NCBI GenBank assembly: GCA_037074705.1
Contig: CM073591.1
Coordinates: forward strand, 32,220,587 to 32,284,586
DNA from: Zhengitettix transpicula
Lineage: Eukaryota > Arthropoda > Insecta > Orthoptera > Tetrigidae
Direction: 5' to 3'
Length of the DNA: 64,000 bases
Position numbers and translations under genes: made by a program. Shown in pieces: positions 1-13,829 of the stretch; the first letter of the stretch is position 1; each line of letters starts with the position of its first letter. The notes under the pieces were generated by a model. The model did not search any database and was not told the DNA's origin. It saw only the letters and a list, made by a program, of their open reading frames with translations.

Positions 1-1264
1 TGTGAATCATGTCACAATTATCAATGATTATAAAACGTGCTATATAAAATAATTTTTCGGGACTAGACAAGAAAATCGAAATAAAATAAATACGAAAATA
101 AAATTGCAATATGTTATGCATTTTATTGGATAATATTGTAATTTATAAAATATATTTACTGATTTGGTTGCGTTCTGAGAAGAAGTAAAATAAATGAGCG
201 TAGAGAATAGGACGTCACGCGATGGACATGGGGTTGAGGTTTACAAGTTATAATAGTGTGTAGTTTTAGAAGAAATAATGATTAACTGGAGTTATTGTTT
301 CAAATTAGTTGACGGTGGTGACAAAATATTATAACAAGTATTTTTCAAGTATTCCATTGTCTTAGTAAAAATTGGAGAAGTAACCAAGATATTATTATAT
401 GTCGTATCTATTGCTTTTCTTTACTTTTTTCTGTGAATCCCTTGTTTAATTTTCACGCAGACAATGGAATAGCCAAACTATACTTATTACAATAGAAGCA
501 TTGTCCGTCACGAACCTCTAACAAGAACCTACTTCAGTCAGTTCAGCCCCTGAGAATATTGACATTCTGAACTATGTTTGGAAATGGGGGTTAAGGTTTC
601 TTTTACGAGTGCCGGCGGGAGATGGGATCAGATAGAAGGAAATTTTCCGGGGAATTTGTGTCGTATTATATACAGAGGATCGTCTTTTGTGGAATGAATT
701 TCAGTTAGCAAATATATACAAATTCAAGTATTCAACTTTCGCATTTGTCATACTGACTGACTCACGAGGTATTGTTAATATTTATGTAAAAATATAAAGT
801 ACGTAAACTAGAGTCATATTTGACCGTGTCCATACTCGGGGATTCCATCTGCAATTTAGTTACAAGAGAATATCATAGTAATAACTACACGCACTCATAC
901 ATTAATGTCTTCTGTCAACTCCTGGTTTTGGTTTATTTTTTTTTGACACCTTTCAATTATTTGTTCCACATTGTTCTTCAATTTACTGATTGGTCCTTTG
1001 GTGTCTATTCGGATAAAATAACTGATATTGAAGTGTTAATTTTCTTTTGATTTATAATTATTACGCCATTTAACTAAATTAGTTCTTCTAGTCTGTTTTA
1101 TTATTTTATCAATATTGAAAATTATCTAATTATTTTATATTTGTATACATGTATTATTATACAAGATAACTGTTAGACATGAGAATACTTAAGTTCATAA
1201 TTATGCAATTATCACATTGTCTTATATATTTCCTTGTTATGGTTTATATATTTAAATAAAGTTG
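1..1264. other. AT-rich non-coding DNA
   Basis: No gene, RNA or recognisable repeat was seen. The longest open frame (820-1050) is AT-rich, shows no protein-like composition and has no neighbour to support it. Confidence 0.6.
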
Positions 1265-1643
1265 GCTGTATTTTTGTAAGTTTCGCATTCAATATAAACG
1301 GGTTTCGACAAAATGCTGTACGTTCTTTTTGAACAATAAACAAACACTGTTGGGGCAAAACATGGCTACCACCCATAGGGACGGGGGTGCAAATTTTCAA
1401 ACATGTTAAACGGTCGAAATTTGCGTCGAATATTTTCGGGATCAATGAGATTGATATTATTTCTTCCGATGTTAATTGTGTATAATACACATACATAATG
1501 GGAGAAGAGCACCTTTAAGGATGCGTGTGAGGGATGTTACATAAAAATAACGTAAAAACAATGTAGATTGGAGTCAAATCCGGGGTTGCGGTTGTCGCTG
1601 AGTTTAATTATAACAACCCGGACAACGCCGGGTACCCAGCTAG
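1265..1643 (+). mobile_element. Non-autonomous Helitron, 3' end
   Basis: The 3' end shows the Helitron signature: a hairpin at 1616-1633 (stem ACCCGG/CCGGGT, loop ACAACG), then ten bases ending in CTAG at 1640-1643, followed by T. Helitrons transpose by rolling circle, end in CTRR after a short hairpin and insert between A and T without duplication. The body matches three other copies here (15.09-15.42, 17.5-18.27 and the minus-strand copy at 26.56-27.15 kb), sharing the phrase GATTGGAGTCAAATCCGGGG just before the hairpin. No Rep/helicase coding is present, so the element is non-autonomous. The 5' limit is approximate; a clean 5' TC terminus was not found. Confidence 0.75.
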
Positions 1644-4600
1644 TATGAAAATAAAACTCAACGTTTCAAAAAAAATTGTAGACTGCCAAAAGGTTAAATT
1701 GTGATTTCTTTAAAAAGTGAAGTGTCAAAATTAATTCTATATTTTTATTTCAAATAAATCATTTAATTAGATATTAAATTGTATACAAAAATTCGTATAT
1801 TGCAGACTATGTAATCAAAATTAATATTCAAAATTAAACATTACGATGAATATTTGTCACATAATTGTGTGTTACTAATTAATATTTTAACGTGTTGGAA
1901 ACAGAGCAGATATTAAATTTTTTTATTTGTGTTAAATATACAATAAATGCTTATTAAAATATTCTGTTATTACGTAGTTTCTGATGGAGACCAGGTTTAC
2001 GCATTCCTGGAATTTAATTTATAAATTTTAATGTAACATATTAGTAACCAAAAATGGTTTTTAGAAATTACTGCTAACATTTTCTGTGATTAAATGCGCA
2101 TTTAATTTGAAGTATTGTAAGATTACTAGATTTCAAAATTGTTATTGAAAAAGAAATATATAAAAATTTATTCGTTATGACATTTTAAACATATACGAAA
2201 TCTAGCAAGATTTGAACAAAATAATTGTTTACAAATTTAATTGTACGTATCAAGAAGGTATTGCACATTAGTTTCTAGAACTAACAATTTTTTCCTCACT
2301 CATATAATTATTAAAATTGATTTATAATATCTGATTTTTAATATTCGAAATGTATCCTTACAGTTTATAAATTCTGAAAACTCTGTGCCTTTTGCCACTT
2401 AGGATGACATTGTAAATTAATTTATTAGGAAAAGATAAGTGGAAAAAATTATAAGAATGCTGTCATATCTTCTAATGCAGTCCAATTTAAAATATTATTC
2501 ATTGGCGAAAAATTATCATGTATTTTAATTATTTTTACACAAAACAAATAATTTATTTTATTCATAATCGAGAAAACTTTCCAAGATAATTGAAGAGGTA
2601 GTTTTTGAGTTTTTAATTTATTGTTATATTCATTACATATTCTGTTCATAAACAACAAAAGATTATTACTACAAATATTCGTTCTCATAATTTTTATTGA
2701 ACGTAACGCTGAAGTTGCATATTTTGATGTCTAAAATTTATTCACATCTCGGATGGATCGCCATGGGCTACAATCGTTAATCGGGATTTTCATTTATAAA
2801 TAATTTTCTAACAGGGATGTGTAATTTAACATAATCATAAAAATCTGAGATTTCAGACAGTTTTTGTTTTGCCATGAAAAGTGAGAGTTCCTTACGATAT
2901 GCAACCCGGACGACATGCTATGAGAAAATGATTGGCTGTTAAATGGGTAAGTCGATTCCTTTCCCTTACAACGTGCTATTTTAAGTTTATATATTGAGGA
3001 TATTGGACGTTTTCTGAACAAAAGCTTACAATATTATTCTCACTCCACGCTTTCGTAGTTTAAATATATTTAGGCGTTCCTATAAATGACCCCAAATTGC
3101 TTGCCGAATCTTGTTCTCTAATTATTTATGTAACTTTATCGCTGTGCTGCTACACAACATACATTAATCGTAGACCATAAGTTCTCGTTATTTAGTTGAA
3201 ATATTTTTTATCTAATAAATAAAATAGACAGCGTGTATAATCCGCTTACACATATACAACCGTGGAAAAAAAATTGACCAAATTACGTGTTCCTTTTGAA
3301 CCGGCAAAAAAACACTGTTTGTGTAAGACTGGTAAAATATCTTGAATGTTGGCGATCATAATTGGCGAACTGGCTTTAGACGACCAGCTAAATCCTGTGG
3401 AGCTTTAAAAGAATTAATCTGCGTTTGTGAAAGTGTATTTACTACAATATGGTCTATTTTGAATGTTAAAACGTTTCGTTGAAAGTTAAATTCCAGTTTG
3501 ATCATAAATGGTCTGTAGAGTTTATTATTTAGTAAACTTTAAACACAGGGGAAAAAATTTGCATAATTGTTGTAGCGTAAAATTTCATTTCATTCGATGT
3601 TTGGGTTTCGGGGAATATTTTCACGTAAAACACATTTCAACTGAACAATTTATTTAAAAAAATTGATATTTTCATTTTCAATTCTATACTTTCCATCAGG
3701 CCCAATAGAACACCCTGGGATAAAATTTTAGTGTCTCTTTTAAATTAACTATCGTGACGTTGCTATGAAGATTTATATATAAAATTCATATTTTTGTTTT
3801 TAATAATTTTTTTTAAAATATTATATTAATAAAACTTTAGTTTCATCATTTTTAACGTTTCACTACATTTTACGAATTGATTTTAAATTTTATACCTTTA
3901 AAATGTCCTTAATTTGATTTAAATCGTTAAAAGTAAATATTTATTTGAATAATCAAAGTAGAAAGTAAAATTTAAATTTTTTAAAAAATAATCCAATATT
4001 GTAATTAATTTGTTTTTAAAAGTAAATTTAAATAAATTAAATAATAGAGAAAAGTTATGTATTAAATTAAGTAATTTCAAAATCTGCAAATTGTATATTA
4101 CAGATACAAGGTTAAAAAGTTTCGGAATTTAAGCCCACTGAATTTACAGTATAATATTTCACATTCATATAATTAAACATTTCAACGCAAGTTGCCGATT
4201 GAAATTCAAATCCTACGTTAATAGAATAGAAGCTCACACATATTTCCATAGATTTCAATTCTTAAATTTGTTATATATGGGTGGCAACTATGTCGATAAC
4301 TTTTCCAGCGATATATAAATACACGTTTAAGAAACCTACTTATCCCATTTCATTACTTATTTTCCTTAAAGATATTACGTTATTTTTAGTCCGTAATTGG
4401 GTTTCTACGGCGAATGTAATTAAGTTATTAGCATTTTAGTAATGATAAATTGATTGTATTAAAATTTTGTTAATTAAACCTCAATATCATCAACTTGGGC
4501 CGATACTGTCGGCGGCAATATAAACTTTGTGAAATAAGTTTATATGTACTTAGTGTCGCTGAATATTTCGCTTATATTCGTAGATGAAAGACTGACTGCA

Positions 4601-5825
4601 CGAGCAAATTCTACATTTTACATTTACTTTGCCTTCTGAAGACTTTGCAAACATTCTTCGCTAAACTGTCCTAATTACTCAAAGGGAATACAGTTTTTTT
4701 TCTCCCCCTTCAAGAAATATCAGGACGAAATTGTCATTTCATGAGAATATTCGTACAACTGTTTGTCGACGGAGTTCTCAAAGAAACGTGCAGGCCTTTG
4801 AGCAACGCTGCGAGGCGATGAAATGTGTTGCTGTGTCCAACGCGAAATTGAATCAAGAATCTGCTGGCCAAGGAAAACGTGATTCCTCTCTTAAATTTCC
4901 GCGTGACATCTTTCCACGAAACTTTCCAAGAGACGTTCTAATTTGATAAATGTATCAAAATTACTTCGTTACCTCCATTATATTGTCAGTAGGCAGAATA
5001 TAAAAAGGAATTTGTTTAATGTGATTGACATAATTTCACTACCACCGTTTCTAAACCTGACCTCAATTAAAAATATTATTATTATTACTGACGTGGCAGG
5101 CGTCACAATGGACATAAATTATAACATGAATTATTTTCAGTGAAAATAATCATCTGCTTTCAGGAAGGAGACTAAAAAAATATTTTCAGAAATTATTATA
5201 ACATTTTATTTTATATTTGGTGCACTTCAGAAGTATACTGGAAAAAATTCCTGATGAAGTACTGTGACACATCACAATGACTACGTACAGTTCAACATAA
5301 TCAAAAACGATCCAATATAGAATAAAAAATACTAAAGGTGAAAATATAAAATATTGAATAAGTTATTAAGAATATGTTAAATGTTTATGTAAATAATCAT
5401 ATTTTCTACAGGTTTTACCGTTACCAGTGAAAGTGATATTGTCTAGTTACCAAAAACGTAGAACAGGTATGTATTTATTTATTTAATCTACAAATGAGCT
5501 GTTTGCTCGGTGGAACGCATTAAATTACAAATTAAATAATGGAAGCTACAATAAAGTAAAATAGAGTAAATTAATATAATTATTTTAAAATATAAGCCAG
5601 GGTCAGGGTCATTATTTCAACTATATATATATATAACATTACATTAATTAAAGGTTAATTTTTAGTTTATAACTGATCCTATCACTTAACTACACTACCC
5701 TATATTCACTGAAAAATTTAGACTACGTTTCTTTCCGTTAGAGGACCTTCTCGGAAAACTCTTCCAGGTAAATTGTTCCAGTTATTTATTGCTCTTTTCA
5801 GTAATGAGTATATTCCAACCACAGA
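1644..5825. other. Long AT-rich non-coding stretch
   Basis: No gene is supportable. Several short open frames (for example 4731-4946 and 4943-5143) have no family resemblance or start context. Low-complexity A/T runs dominate 3.7-4.5 kb. A short TA run lies at about 5621-5633. Confidence 0.55.
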
Positions 5826-6302
5826 GGGGCTACCTTTTGGGATGCCTTTTCCTCTCCGTTTTTCAACTAAGGTTCCCACAAGCCGAGGCACCTCGGCCTG
5901 TTCTAAGAAGTGTATGTTTCGGGGTCACAGACCTTGGGCATACGGTAAGAGTTGTCCGCTATTCCCATTGGAATAGTCGGCCAGCTGCCTCCAAAACTGG
6001 TTGAGGCACGGAGAATGGAATGCTGCGTCCCCACAGAAAACTCCTCTCCCGCTATCAGAAGGGCGTGGGACAAGTACCCAATGCCCGACCTACCCGATGC
6101 AGGTTTTTCTAGGGTTTTCCCTGCATTTCTTTAGGCGAATGCCGGGTAGGATCCTTAAAATATAGCCCAGGGGCCCTAGTAACCCTTGGCTACCTTTCTC
6201 TACCCTTCCACATCCCCCCCTTTCAAATCCCTTCCTATGATATTAAAGGGGAGTTGCCCAAAGTGAATTACCCTCATGTGCCTGTTGCCCTAAAATAAAA
6301 AA
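5826..6302 (+). mobile_element. A-tailed retroposed repeat, copy 1
   Basis: About 475 bp of moderately GC-rich sequence in an AT-rich background, ending in an A-rich tail after GCCTGTTGCCCTAAAA. Further copies are at 6407-6866 (+), 12,412-12,797 (-), 27,479-27,836 (-), 46,276-46,740 (+, two pieces) and 49,714-50,157 (+). Copies have different 5' starts but the same A-rich 3' end, as expected for target-primed retroposition (SINE or truncated LINE 3' end). I do not recognise the family; no A/B box is obvious. A frame containing GQLPPKLVEARR and AIRRAWDKYPMPDLPDAGF recurs in other copies. Confidence 0.7.
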
Positions 6303-6329
6303 TTGTCTTCTTTCTTGGGCTTAGATTTT

Positions 6330-6381
6330 CCTGCGAGAGAATTCTCTCGCAGGTAACCTGCGAGGGATGTTCTCTCGCAGG
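6330..6381. repeat. Two tandem palindromes
   Basis: A perfect 24-bp palindrome (6330-6353; half-site CCTGCGAGAGAA and its exact complement) is followed after TAA by a second, 25-bp palindrome (6357-6381) with perfect 8-bp arms CCTGCGAG/CTCGCAGG and a 9-base centre. The same 8-bp arm thus occurs four times in 52 bp in alternating orientation. The pair lies in the 104-bp gap between two direct copies of the A-tailed repeat. It could form a cruciform or be the remnant of a foldback element; no function can be assigned. Confidence 0.85.
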
Positions 6382-6406
6382 CAGAACCTTTCAGGAGAGA
6401 TACGAA

Positions 6407-6866
6407 AGGGCTACCTTTGGGGATGCGTTTTCCTCTCTCCCTTTTTTAACTAAGGTTCCCACAAGCAGAGGCACGTCGGCCTGTTCTAAGATGTGTATGT
6501 TCCGGGGTCGCAGACCTTGGGAATACGGTAAGAGTTGTTCGTTATTCCTATAGGAACAGTCGGCTAGCTGCCTCCTAAACTGCTCAAGTCACGGAGAAGG
6601 GAATGCTGCGTCCCCACAGAAAACCCCTCTACCACCATCGGAAGGGCGTGGCACAAGTACCAAATGCCCGACCTACCCGATGCAGGTTTTTCTAGGGTTT
6701 TCTCTGCATCACTTTTAGGCAAATGCCGGGTAGGATCCTTAAACTACAGCCCTTGGCTACCTTTCTCTACCATCCGAATCAACCTCTTTAAATCCTTTCC
6801 TAGGTTATTAAAGGGGCGTTGCCATCATGTGGATTACCCTCATGTAGCCCTTTACTCTAAAAAAAC
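6407..6866 (+). mobile_element. A-tailed retroposed repeat, copy 2
   Basis: Same family and orientation as the copy ending at 6302, starting at nearly the same internal position (GGGCTACCTTTGGGGATGCG) and ending in CTCTAAAAAAAC. It lacks a short internal segment (the ggggccct region is reduced) and has diverged, so it is not simply a recent tandem duplicate. Two direct copies this close suggest a segmental duplication or repeated insertion near the palindromes. Confidence 0.7.
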
Positions 6867-9800
6867 ATGAATATAGCGGTTTCTCGAAACACGATGTACT
6901 TTACAGAAAACCATATTAAGAAAACAATGTACTACATTTAACTTCAACATTCCATGTAAATACATGGTCTGTAGTATCCTGTTTTTCTTCTTCATCTAAC
7001 AGCCACGATTAGATTCAATCTGGACAGTTATATAAAAAAATACAGAGAGACAGAATTTAACGGTTTGTAAATTATGTAGATGTATTTCCCCACAGAAATA
7101 ATGATTTATGTTAATGGCAGTCCGCTGTGACCGTTTCATGCATAATTCAGTGCGTTGTGGTTTATTACAGGACGGGGAAAAAAAAATTTGCAGAGGCCGG
7201 GTTCGGCGGACGGACACCTGAACTCGTCACACCCTTCGGGACAGTAATGGCCACAATTTGCGGCCAGTTTACAGCGGTTACGATGGTTTAATGAGCACTC
7301 GGGACCTGTTGTAACATTGTTCATCACTTTCCACACAAACAGAATTTATCCCCTTGCAAATCACTCGGTTAACGAGTTGTGTTGATCGCAGGGAAATAGC
7401 TCGAATTGCTGGGCCTGCAGCTGATTTGCTAACAGCTCAGAAAATAATAAATAATTCTTTTGGGAACTTAAACGTCACACTGGATGGCTTCATTTCCACT
7501 GAGAAATAAAACATTCATGTTTATTCACCTAAATAGCACAAAACCTTACATTAATGATTTTAAATATAGAATGAATCTAACTACTGAAGTAATCAAATGC
7601 CATTATTCCTCTAAATAATACGAGATTACTTATTATACAAATTTATTTTTTATCAGTTAATAAAAATTGAAAACAATATTTTATGACACTTTTCTGTTTA
7701 TAACTTTAATACGTTTATAGAATTTTTGTTTTAAAGTGTATTAAATAAATTTTAGGCTCATAGCACAGAATGAAGGTAAAAACTTCTGACATAGTTTCCA
7801 ATCCGTACATTTATTTACGAATAAGACGCATGTGTAATATTTCGTACCTGCTAAAACTTGGAGATCAAAATAAGAAGGGTGTTAAAGGAATTTTAGTTCT
7901 AGATATGTCGCGGAAATGAACAGGCTGAGGAGGATCAAGTTGGAGGACCATCAAGCGCCGTCTCTTCTTCAGTGTCGAAATGAAGACTTCTAGGAAAGGA
8001 AAAATCGATACCGTGGGGTCCTTGGTGTATATGAACCTTCCTGACACAATAACATGAAGTAGAAAGTGCTTTAAGTTAAAGATAAAGTGTATTAGAAAAA
8101 GTACAAGACTGAGTATAGAGTACCCAGGACCCTCACTTCAAGATGGTTGTAGTAAGACTGAAAGTGGCTCCAAAGTTGAAGAGAAAAAACCCTCCCAAGT
8201 GGAAACCCACTTGCGGAAGCCGGGGAACGAATCAAAACTTCAGATCAGATCACGTGATCTTATAGGAGCCCGTCCAAAACCGATTCAAACAGAGTTTCGA
8301 CCGAGGCAACAACGAAACCCGAACCCACGAATTTTATGCAGGTCAAACGACACCAGTTGAATCCAACACATCATCTCTAGCCGATGGTGAAAGAAAATTT
8401 CTCTCATTTGTGTGGTAACCCGAGTAATAAAATATAATTTTTTTTCTCGTCACAATGTTATTATATTTTCTCCATATCACAATATAATATTTTCATCGCA
8501 TATTATATTCACTATTTTGACGTGTCTTAATTTCCTCAGCAGGGGACTAATGGAATTGAATTTCGTCCAAGTAGCCAGTGCATGTTCTTAGTTTTAGTTG
8601 TTTCTTTTTGGCTTTTATGTGGGTTTTTCATGTCAAGTTTTGGTCGAGGTGGAGTCCTAAACCCTTCGTATGGGGACTGTGGTAGGAAAATAAATTTAAG
8701 TTCTATTTATATAATTTGGAAAGCCACAAAAATCCCTTAAATATAACTAATTATTTTTTATCCTTAATAAAATTCTTTAATATTCACAATTGATTTTTTA
8801 TTTTGAATTATTTCGTTATTATCATTATTAATTTTACTATTCCTCTCAATTAGTTGGAAAATAACTTGAAGAGCAGCAACTAAAACATTTAGGTCAAACC
8901 TGTTAAGATCTTTTGTTGAAATTTGCATATTTTAGGAATAAAGGCCTGTTTCCCCGCGATTTAGGACTTGATCGCGGCGCGGGGCTGAAACGTAAAATAA
9001 GGCCTCGTAATTTCAGATATTATTCTGAATTGTAAATGGAGTCACGTCCCCGGAATTCACACGCGCTCCCACAGCAAAACCTCCCAGGGATTTGTTCGAT
9101 TTAGTTGGAGGCCAAGATTATGCTTCCCATACTTCAGGACAAAGGACACGAGAGGCCCTGAATTTTATTCAACAAATTTTGAATTTATTTTAAAGTAGTT
9201 TAATCCGATTTTATAATTTACAAAATTGTTTTCCCTCCTCATTACAATTTTCCGCAATCATTACACGGAATACGTCGCACAATATTAGCATGCTAAATAG
9301 TAACATTACGCTAATTTAACAGGCAATCATCAGGATGGAAAGCCGCACAGCCAAATGCGAACACAGAATTGAATTTGGGCCATTCGTATTTAGTCAGTCA
9401 TTATGACGCGACCGTTAACATAAATATCGTAATGAGATATTAATTAAAAATAAAAACAAATGAAAACTACAATATTGAACGTGAAATGAGCACTACGGTA
9501 TTTTCCAAATTATATTATTATTGTGTCATTGTGTTAATTGGATTTCAATTAGGACATGAATGAATTATGTGTTCAGATGTGACGCTTATGAATCAGTACC
9601 AGTATTACACATAGATGCCAATTAAGTCTGTTTTATTATACCTCAATTATTGTAATTTCAATTCAAAAAATAAAATATTAGGCAGATCGTATGAAAACGA
9701 ACGTTTCGCTGAAATATTTTCAATTAAAACATCAGCAAAAATGTTGTGAATAATTTATTTCAACGAGCAACGTTGGTTTTCATTCGTAAACTACCTGAAA

Positions 9801-10007
9801 GTCCGATTTTCTGGGTATTTAGTAAAATTGAGAATAAGAAAATGGGGGAAGGAAGCAGTTCTCGCTATGCCTCATATCGACGGATCTCGAACACGTGACT
9901 TAAAACGCATCAGACTGTAATTTTTGTCCGAATGCAATTCTTTTTCAGGTAGTAGATTCGCTTTGCGGCATTGCGACGGCTGAAAAGGAATTCCCCAAGG
10001 GCGGAGG
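6867..10007. other. Non-coding stretch
   Basis: No gene seen. A perfect 14-bp palindrome AGATCACGTGATCT lies at about 8244-8257 in a locally GC-richer patch (8.1-8.35 kb) whose nature I cannot identify. A second GC-richer patch (8.94-9.15 kb) also shows no frame. The rest is AT-rich. Confidence 0.5.
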
Positions 10008-10232
10008 CGGCGAAACCCCCTGGTGGTAAAATTTGGCGGCACCCCAAGGGACCAGACTCTAATAATTGTAGAAAGAGGCCTCTACAAGACCTTCGGAAAA
10101 AATTCACTGACATTGGACAATGAACTCGGATCCGTTAAAATATCTCACGACGATTTGTCGAAATCATTTGAAGAAGTAAAAAGTCCAGATAAAAGGATAT
10201 TTGCTGATTATGGAGAATATAAGAATAATTAG
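10008..10232 (+). other. Orphan open frame of about 70 codons
   Basis: An open frame ends at TAG 10,230-10,232 and can begin only at a GTG (10,023) or as an internal exon/fragment; there is no ATG. The predicted peptide is hydrophilic and of ordinary composition (segments TPRDQTLIIVERGLYKTFG and SKSFEEVKSPDKRIFADYG) and differs from the AT-biased noise frames around it. It could be a decayed transposon coding piece, an exon end, or chance. No motif allows a family call. Downstream (10.3-10.62 kb) there is degenerate internal repetition of phrases such as GAAATAAGT and AGTTTTTG. Confidence 0.2.
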
Positions 10233-12411
10233 GAGAAATTTCAAGTCTCGCAGTTTTAAAACGACATACTGAGGACCAGAATGAACAGTAATTAAATAGT
10301 TTATGGACAGTTTGGAAGAAGTTTTTGACACGACAGTTTAAGTAAGAAGTGATGGAAAAATTTTTCGAAAATTCAGTTCGAAGGACGGCTATGAAATAAG
10401 TTTTGGAAAGTCTGCGAATAGATTATGAGAAGAGAGTTGGAAAAATTTCTGAAACATTATGTAATCGAGTGTTTCATCAGCTACAAAGCAGTGGAGTTTT
10501 TGTGAATAAGTGCTGAGGTACTTTCGAAATAAACATTTCAGGGACAGTTTTTGATAGCTTTTTGGAAGGCAGTTATCAAATAAGTCTGTAGAGAGTTTTT
10601 GAAGTGGCCACTACGAAGATCGCGATGTCTCCGGCCCGAAAAGTTTGTACGTTCAATCAAATTAATTTTTTAAAAACCTTTACTCCGGGATACAGCTCAT
10701 AGAAACCCGATAAATATTTTCATACAGTCCTATGCCCAAGTTTTAATTATTTATTGTATAAATAAAAATTATTAAATTAATTTTTATAAGTAAGAAGAGT
10801 TAATTTTTATTGTTTCAGAAATATCAAGGTACATTTGTGCGTTTGAGAAATAAAATAATAAAGGACATTTTGGAATATTTTACATCTCTTCTCGCTGCTC
10901 CATGTTTTAAGAAAGAGTGAGGAAAGGTGGAAACATCATGATGAAATTCGCTTACCAACTCAGTTGCCCTGAAAATCTATGAATTCAACACTCGAAATTT
11001 AAAATCATCCTTATTCACCCCATCCCCATTTTTAAGGCGCTGGCTGAACCTGACCGTCATCTGGAGCTTAAACTTTCATCTTCATTAACACCGAAAACGT
11101 TGTCGGGGGAATTTTTTTTTACAATTTCAGTATTTGAAACTAGATGGTAAAGAAAGTGTCCGGATTTCAAATTTAATTTGGTTTCATTGAAAGTGTTTGA
11201 TTTAAAATTGGTTCTCATAAGTCTTTCATTCAACCTCATCTCTTTGTTTCTTGCTACTCTCTTAAATATATACGCAATTTTGTTATCATTTTGCTTCTGC
11301 ATCGGCCCTGTAATTCTCTACAGTTTCATAACCTTCCAATTGTAACAGACAGACAATTCGTATAATTGACAAAAAAATATAAATATTTATTTCTGATTAA
11401 TTTGTGTGTTTTATACTGATAACGTAAATTTCCGAGGGCCCTTTACAGATATAATATTCGTTTCGTTAATCTGAGCCCGACATTCCAGATTATGGGGTTT
11501 GGAGGGGAAACATTTCCCGCTGCCTCTGGGAATTAGTAATCATTTGTAATTGCAGTGGCATCCTTGTTAATTTGTCAGGAACGTGAATACCGGACTTTCC
11601 AGCGTGTCAGAAGATTCTTGAGTTGATTGCGTTCTCTGACAAATAGCTTCACAACAGTTTCACTTAAAGCCGAACGTTCCAATTGCCGGTCAGGTGGAAA
11701 ATTCTCCTCGGCGTGGAACAACAGACCTCAACTATCTGGCTTACTTACGTTGGTGAGTGACTCCAGCTAATTAGGGCCAATTGTACGGAAATGATATGAG
11801 ACAGCTTAAATAGAAAATTGAAGAGTTAACTAAGGGAAATATTTCGCTATATAAAATAAATGGATAATCCAATGAACGAATAAAATTCACACAATAGAGT
11901 ACTAATAAAATATCTAAATTTAGTTGAGAAGTGATACAAAACATACGAATACACGTTAAATATGTTTATGTAAGTTCTTTTTCATAATAAATAATTTTAT
12001 TGAGTGTCCTCAACAGGTGAGCAAAATTATTAACTTTAGTAACTTTACGCATGAAAGAAACTATCAGTAAAAAATACTCGCCTCATTGCAGTCATAAATA
12101 TATTTTTGATCTCATGTTAAAAGAATAAATAGTTTCTCAAATGATTTAAATAAGGAAACATATCGATTTATATAGACTTTTTTTATAATGTGGTATTTTT
12201 TTCAAGGCAACCTGTAGCTCATTATTTGAACAGTATTAGTGAAGAGAATATTTCTGTATAATTTAACTATTATAATGAAAATTTATGCGATGGCTTTAAA
12301 AAATCAACTTAATTCAACAATTTTAATTTATGACCTTCTATTTATATTCTTGGCCAGAATTAATATTAATTGTTTGATATATAACAAATTCCAGATCTAA
12401 ATTTTAAATAA
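10233..12411. other. Non-coding stretch
   Basis: No gene seen. The segment 11.44-11.76 kb is of higher complexity and GC than its surroundings and has no open frame; it could be conserved regulatory DNA, but this cannot be tested from one sequence. Confidence 0.5.
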
Positions 12412-12797
12412 ATATTATTTTTAGAGTAGCAGGCTTAGATGATGGTAATCCCCTTTAATAGCATAGGAAGGGTACAGGAAAGCTGCCAAGGGTTAAATTG
12501 AGCCCCCCCCCCCGCGTCTATAGTTTAAGGATCCTACGTTACCATTTGTCTAAAAATGATGCAGGAAAAACTCTAGAAAACCTGCAAGAGGTAGGTCAGA
12601 CATTGGATACTTGTCCCACGCTCTTCCGATGGCGAGAGATGGGTTTTCTGTGGGGCCGCAGCATTCGTTTCTCCGTGCCTCGACCAGTTTAGGAGGCAGC
12701 TGGCCGACTGTTGCATTGGGAACACTAAAATCAATTCTTACCGTATGTCCAAGGTTTGCTATCCGGAAACATACACCTCTCAAAACAGGCTGAGGCA
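12412..12797 (-). mobile_element. A-tailed retroposed repeat, copy 3
   Basis: Reverse-oriented copy: on the minus strand it runs from 12,797 to an A-rich end at about 12,412. It holds the longest version of the recurrent frame (12,798-12,550 minus), containing NATVGQLPPKLVEARRNECC and AIGRAWDKYPMSDLP. A run of C residues at about 12,506-12,515 replaces the gggggcc segment seen in other copies. Confidence 0.7.
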
Positions 12798-13829
12798 ATG
12801 AATTTTTAATTTACGATTATTTATTATGTAAATTTCCCCTAATACCTCACAGAATGAATTTTAGTACCTTTAGGAAGTAAATACTTAAATGTGAAGTTGT
12901 TAAAAGTGTTGACAAGTTTTTTTAACTTGATCGAAACGTATTCTTTCCTCCTTCTCCAAATTCATGGGTCCATAGAAAAATAATTTGTTTACAGAGATAA
13001 TTAAATTTTGTATTGTTTCAATAATGGACAAAGAAAATTATCTATGCATATTATTTTATTACAATGTGAGTAATTTATAATTTCTCACAATCAAAATACA
13101 AGAGTTCAAATAATGGAAATAAGTTGTAAAATTTATCTAATTAATTTTTTCTAAAGCGAGTGAAATGGGAAATTTTCTTCTTCTTCGATTTAATATTAGA
13201 TTATAAATAATATTACTAATTTGAAAAACATTTAAGGGTTAAGCTATTACCATATATTAGTACTTTGGTCCAACTGTGAGGAAACAGCTACAGTCACATT
13301 CTATTCATGTTTGTTTCGCGTCCAAAGTTTATAATTGTTTTAGCGACACTTTTTCAATTAGTTCTCACTACCGTACATTTCTTTATTTTCCGTAGTATTT
13401 GTAATCTAATTAAAACTTGCATTAATTGGTCTGTGTTCATTACGTAGGGCTCCAAAACTTCTCGTCGGTGTTAATTAAACTTTGATATTGTATTAGAAGT
13501 GAAGGGAAGCTTTGGAGGGAGTATAAACAGGTTTAAATGATTCCTGCGGAAAAGTTGCTCTTATGAGAAAACAAATTTCCGTGGTTTCGTATCCACTCAT
13601 TGAAACCATTTATAAAATTTGTTTACCAACAGATCCAATAAGTACGTGTATCTACGATAAAAATACTTGACAGAATTGTTGAAAACCGAACTTTCATTAT
13701 TGAGTATACGAAATATGCTAATTAATGTATAAGAAAAGTATTATTCTGCTACAACACTTATTTTCCACGTTATGAAACTTTAAACTTATCCTACTTTCAA
13801 AAAAGTACTATACAAAAAATTTTATATAT
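12798..13829. other. AT-rich non-coding DNA
   Basis: No gene or recognisable repeat seen. Confidence 0.55.

Noticed and set aside
5952..6134. Treating the recurrent A-tailed-repeat frame as a gene
   Set aside because: Stops, frameshifts and variable truncation in most copies; at best a former coding segment.
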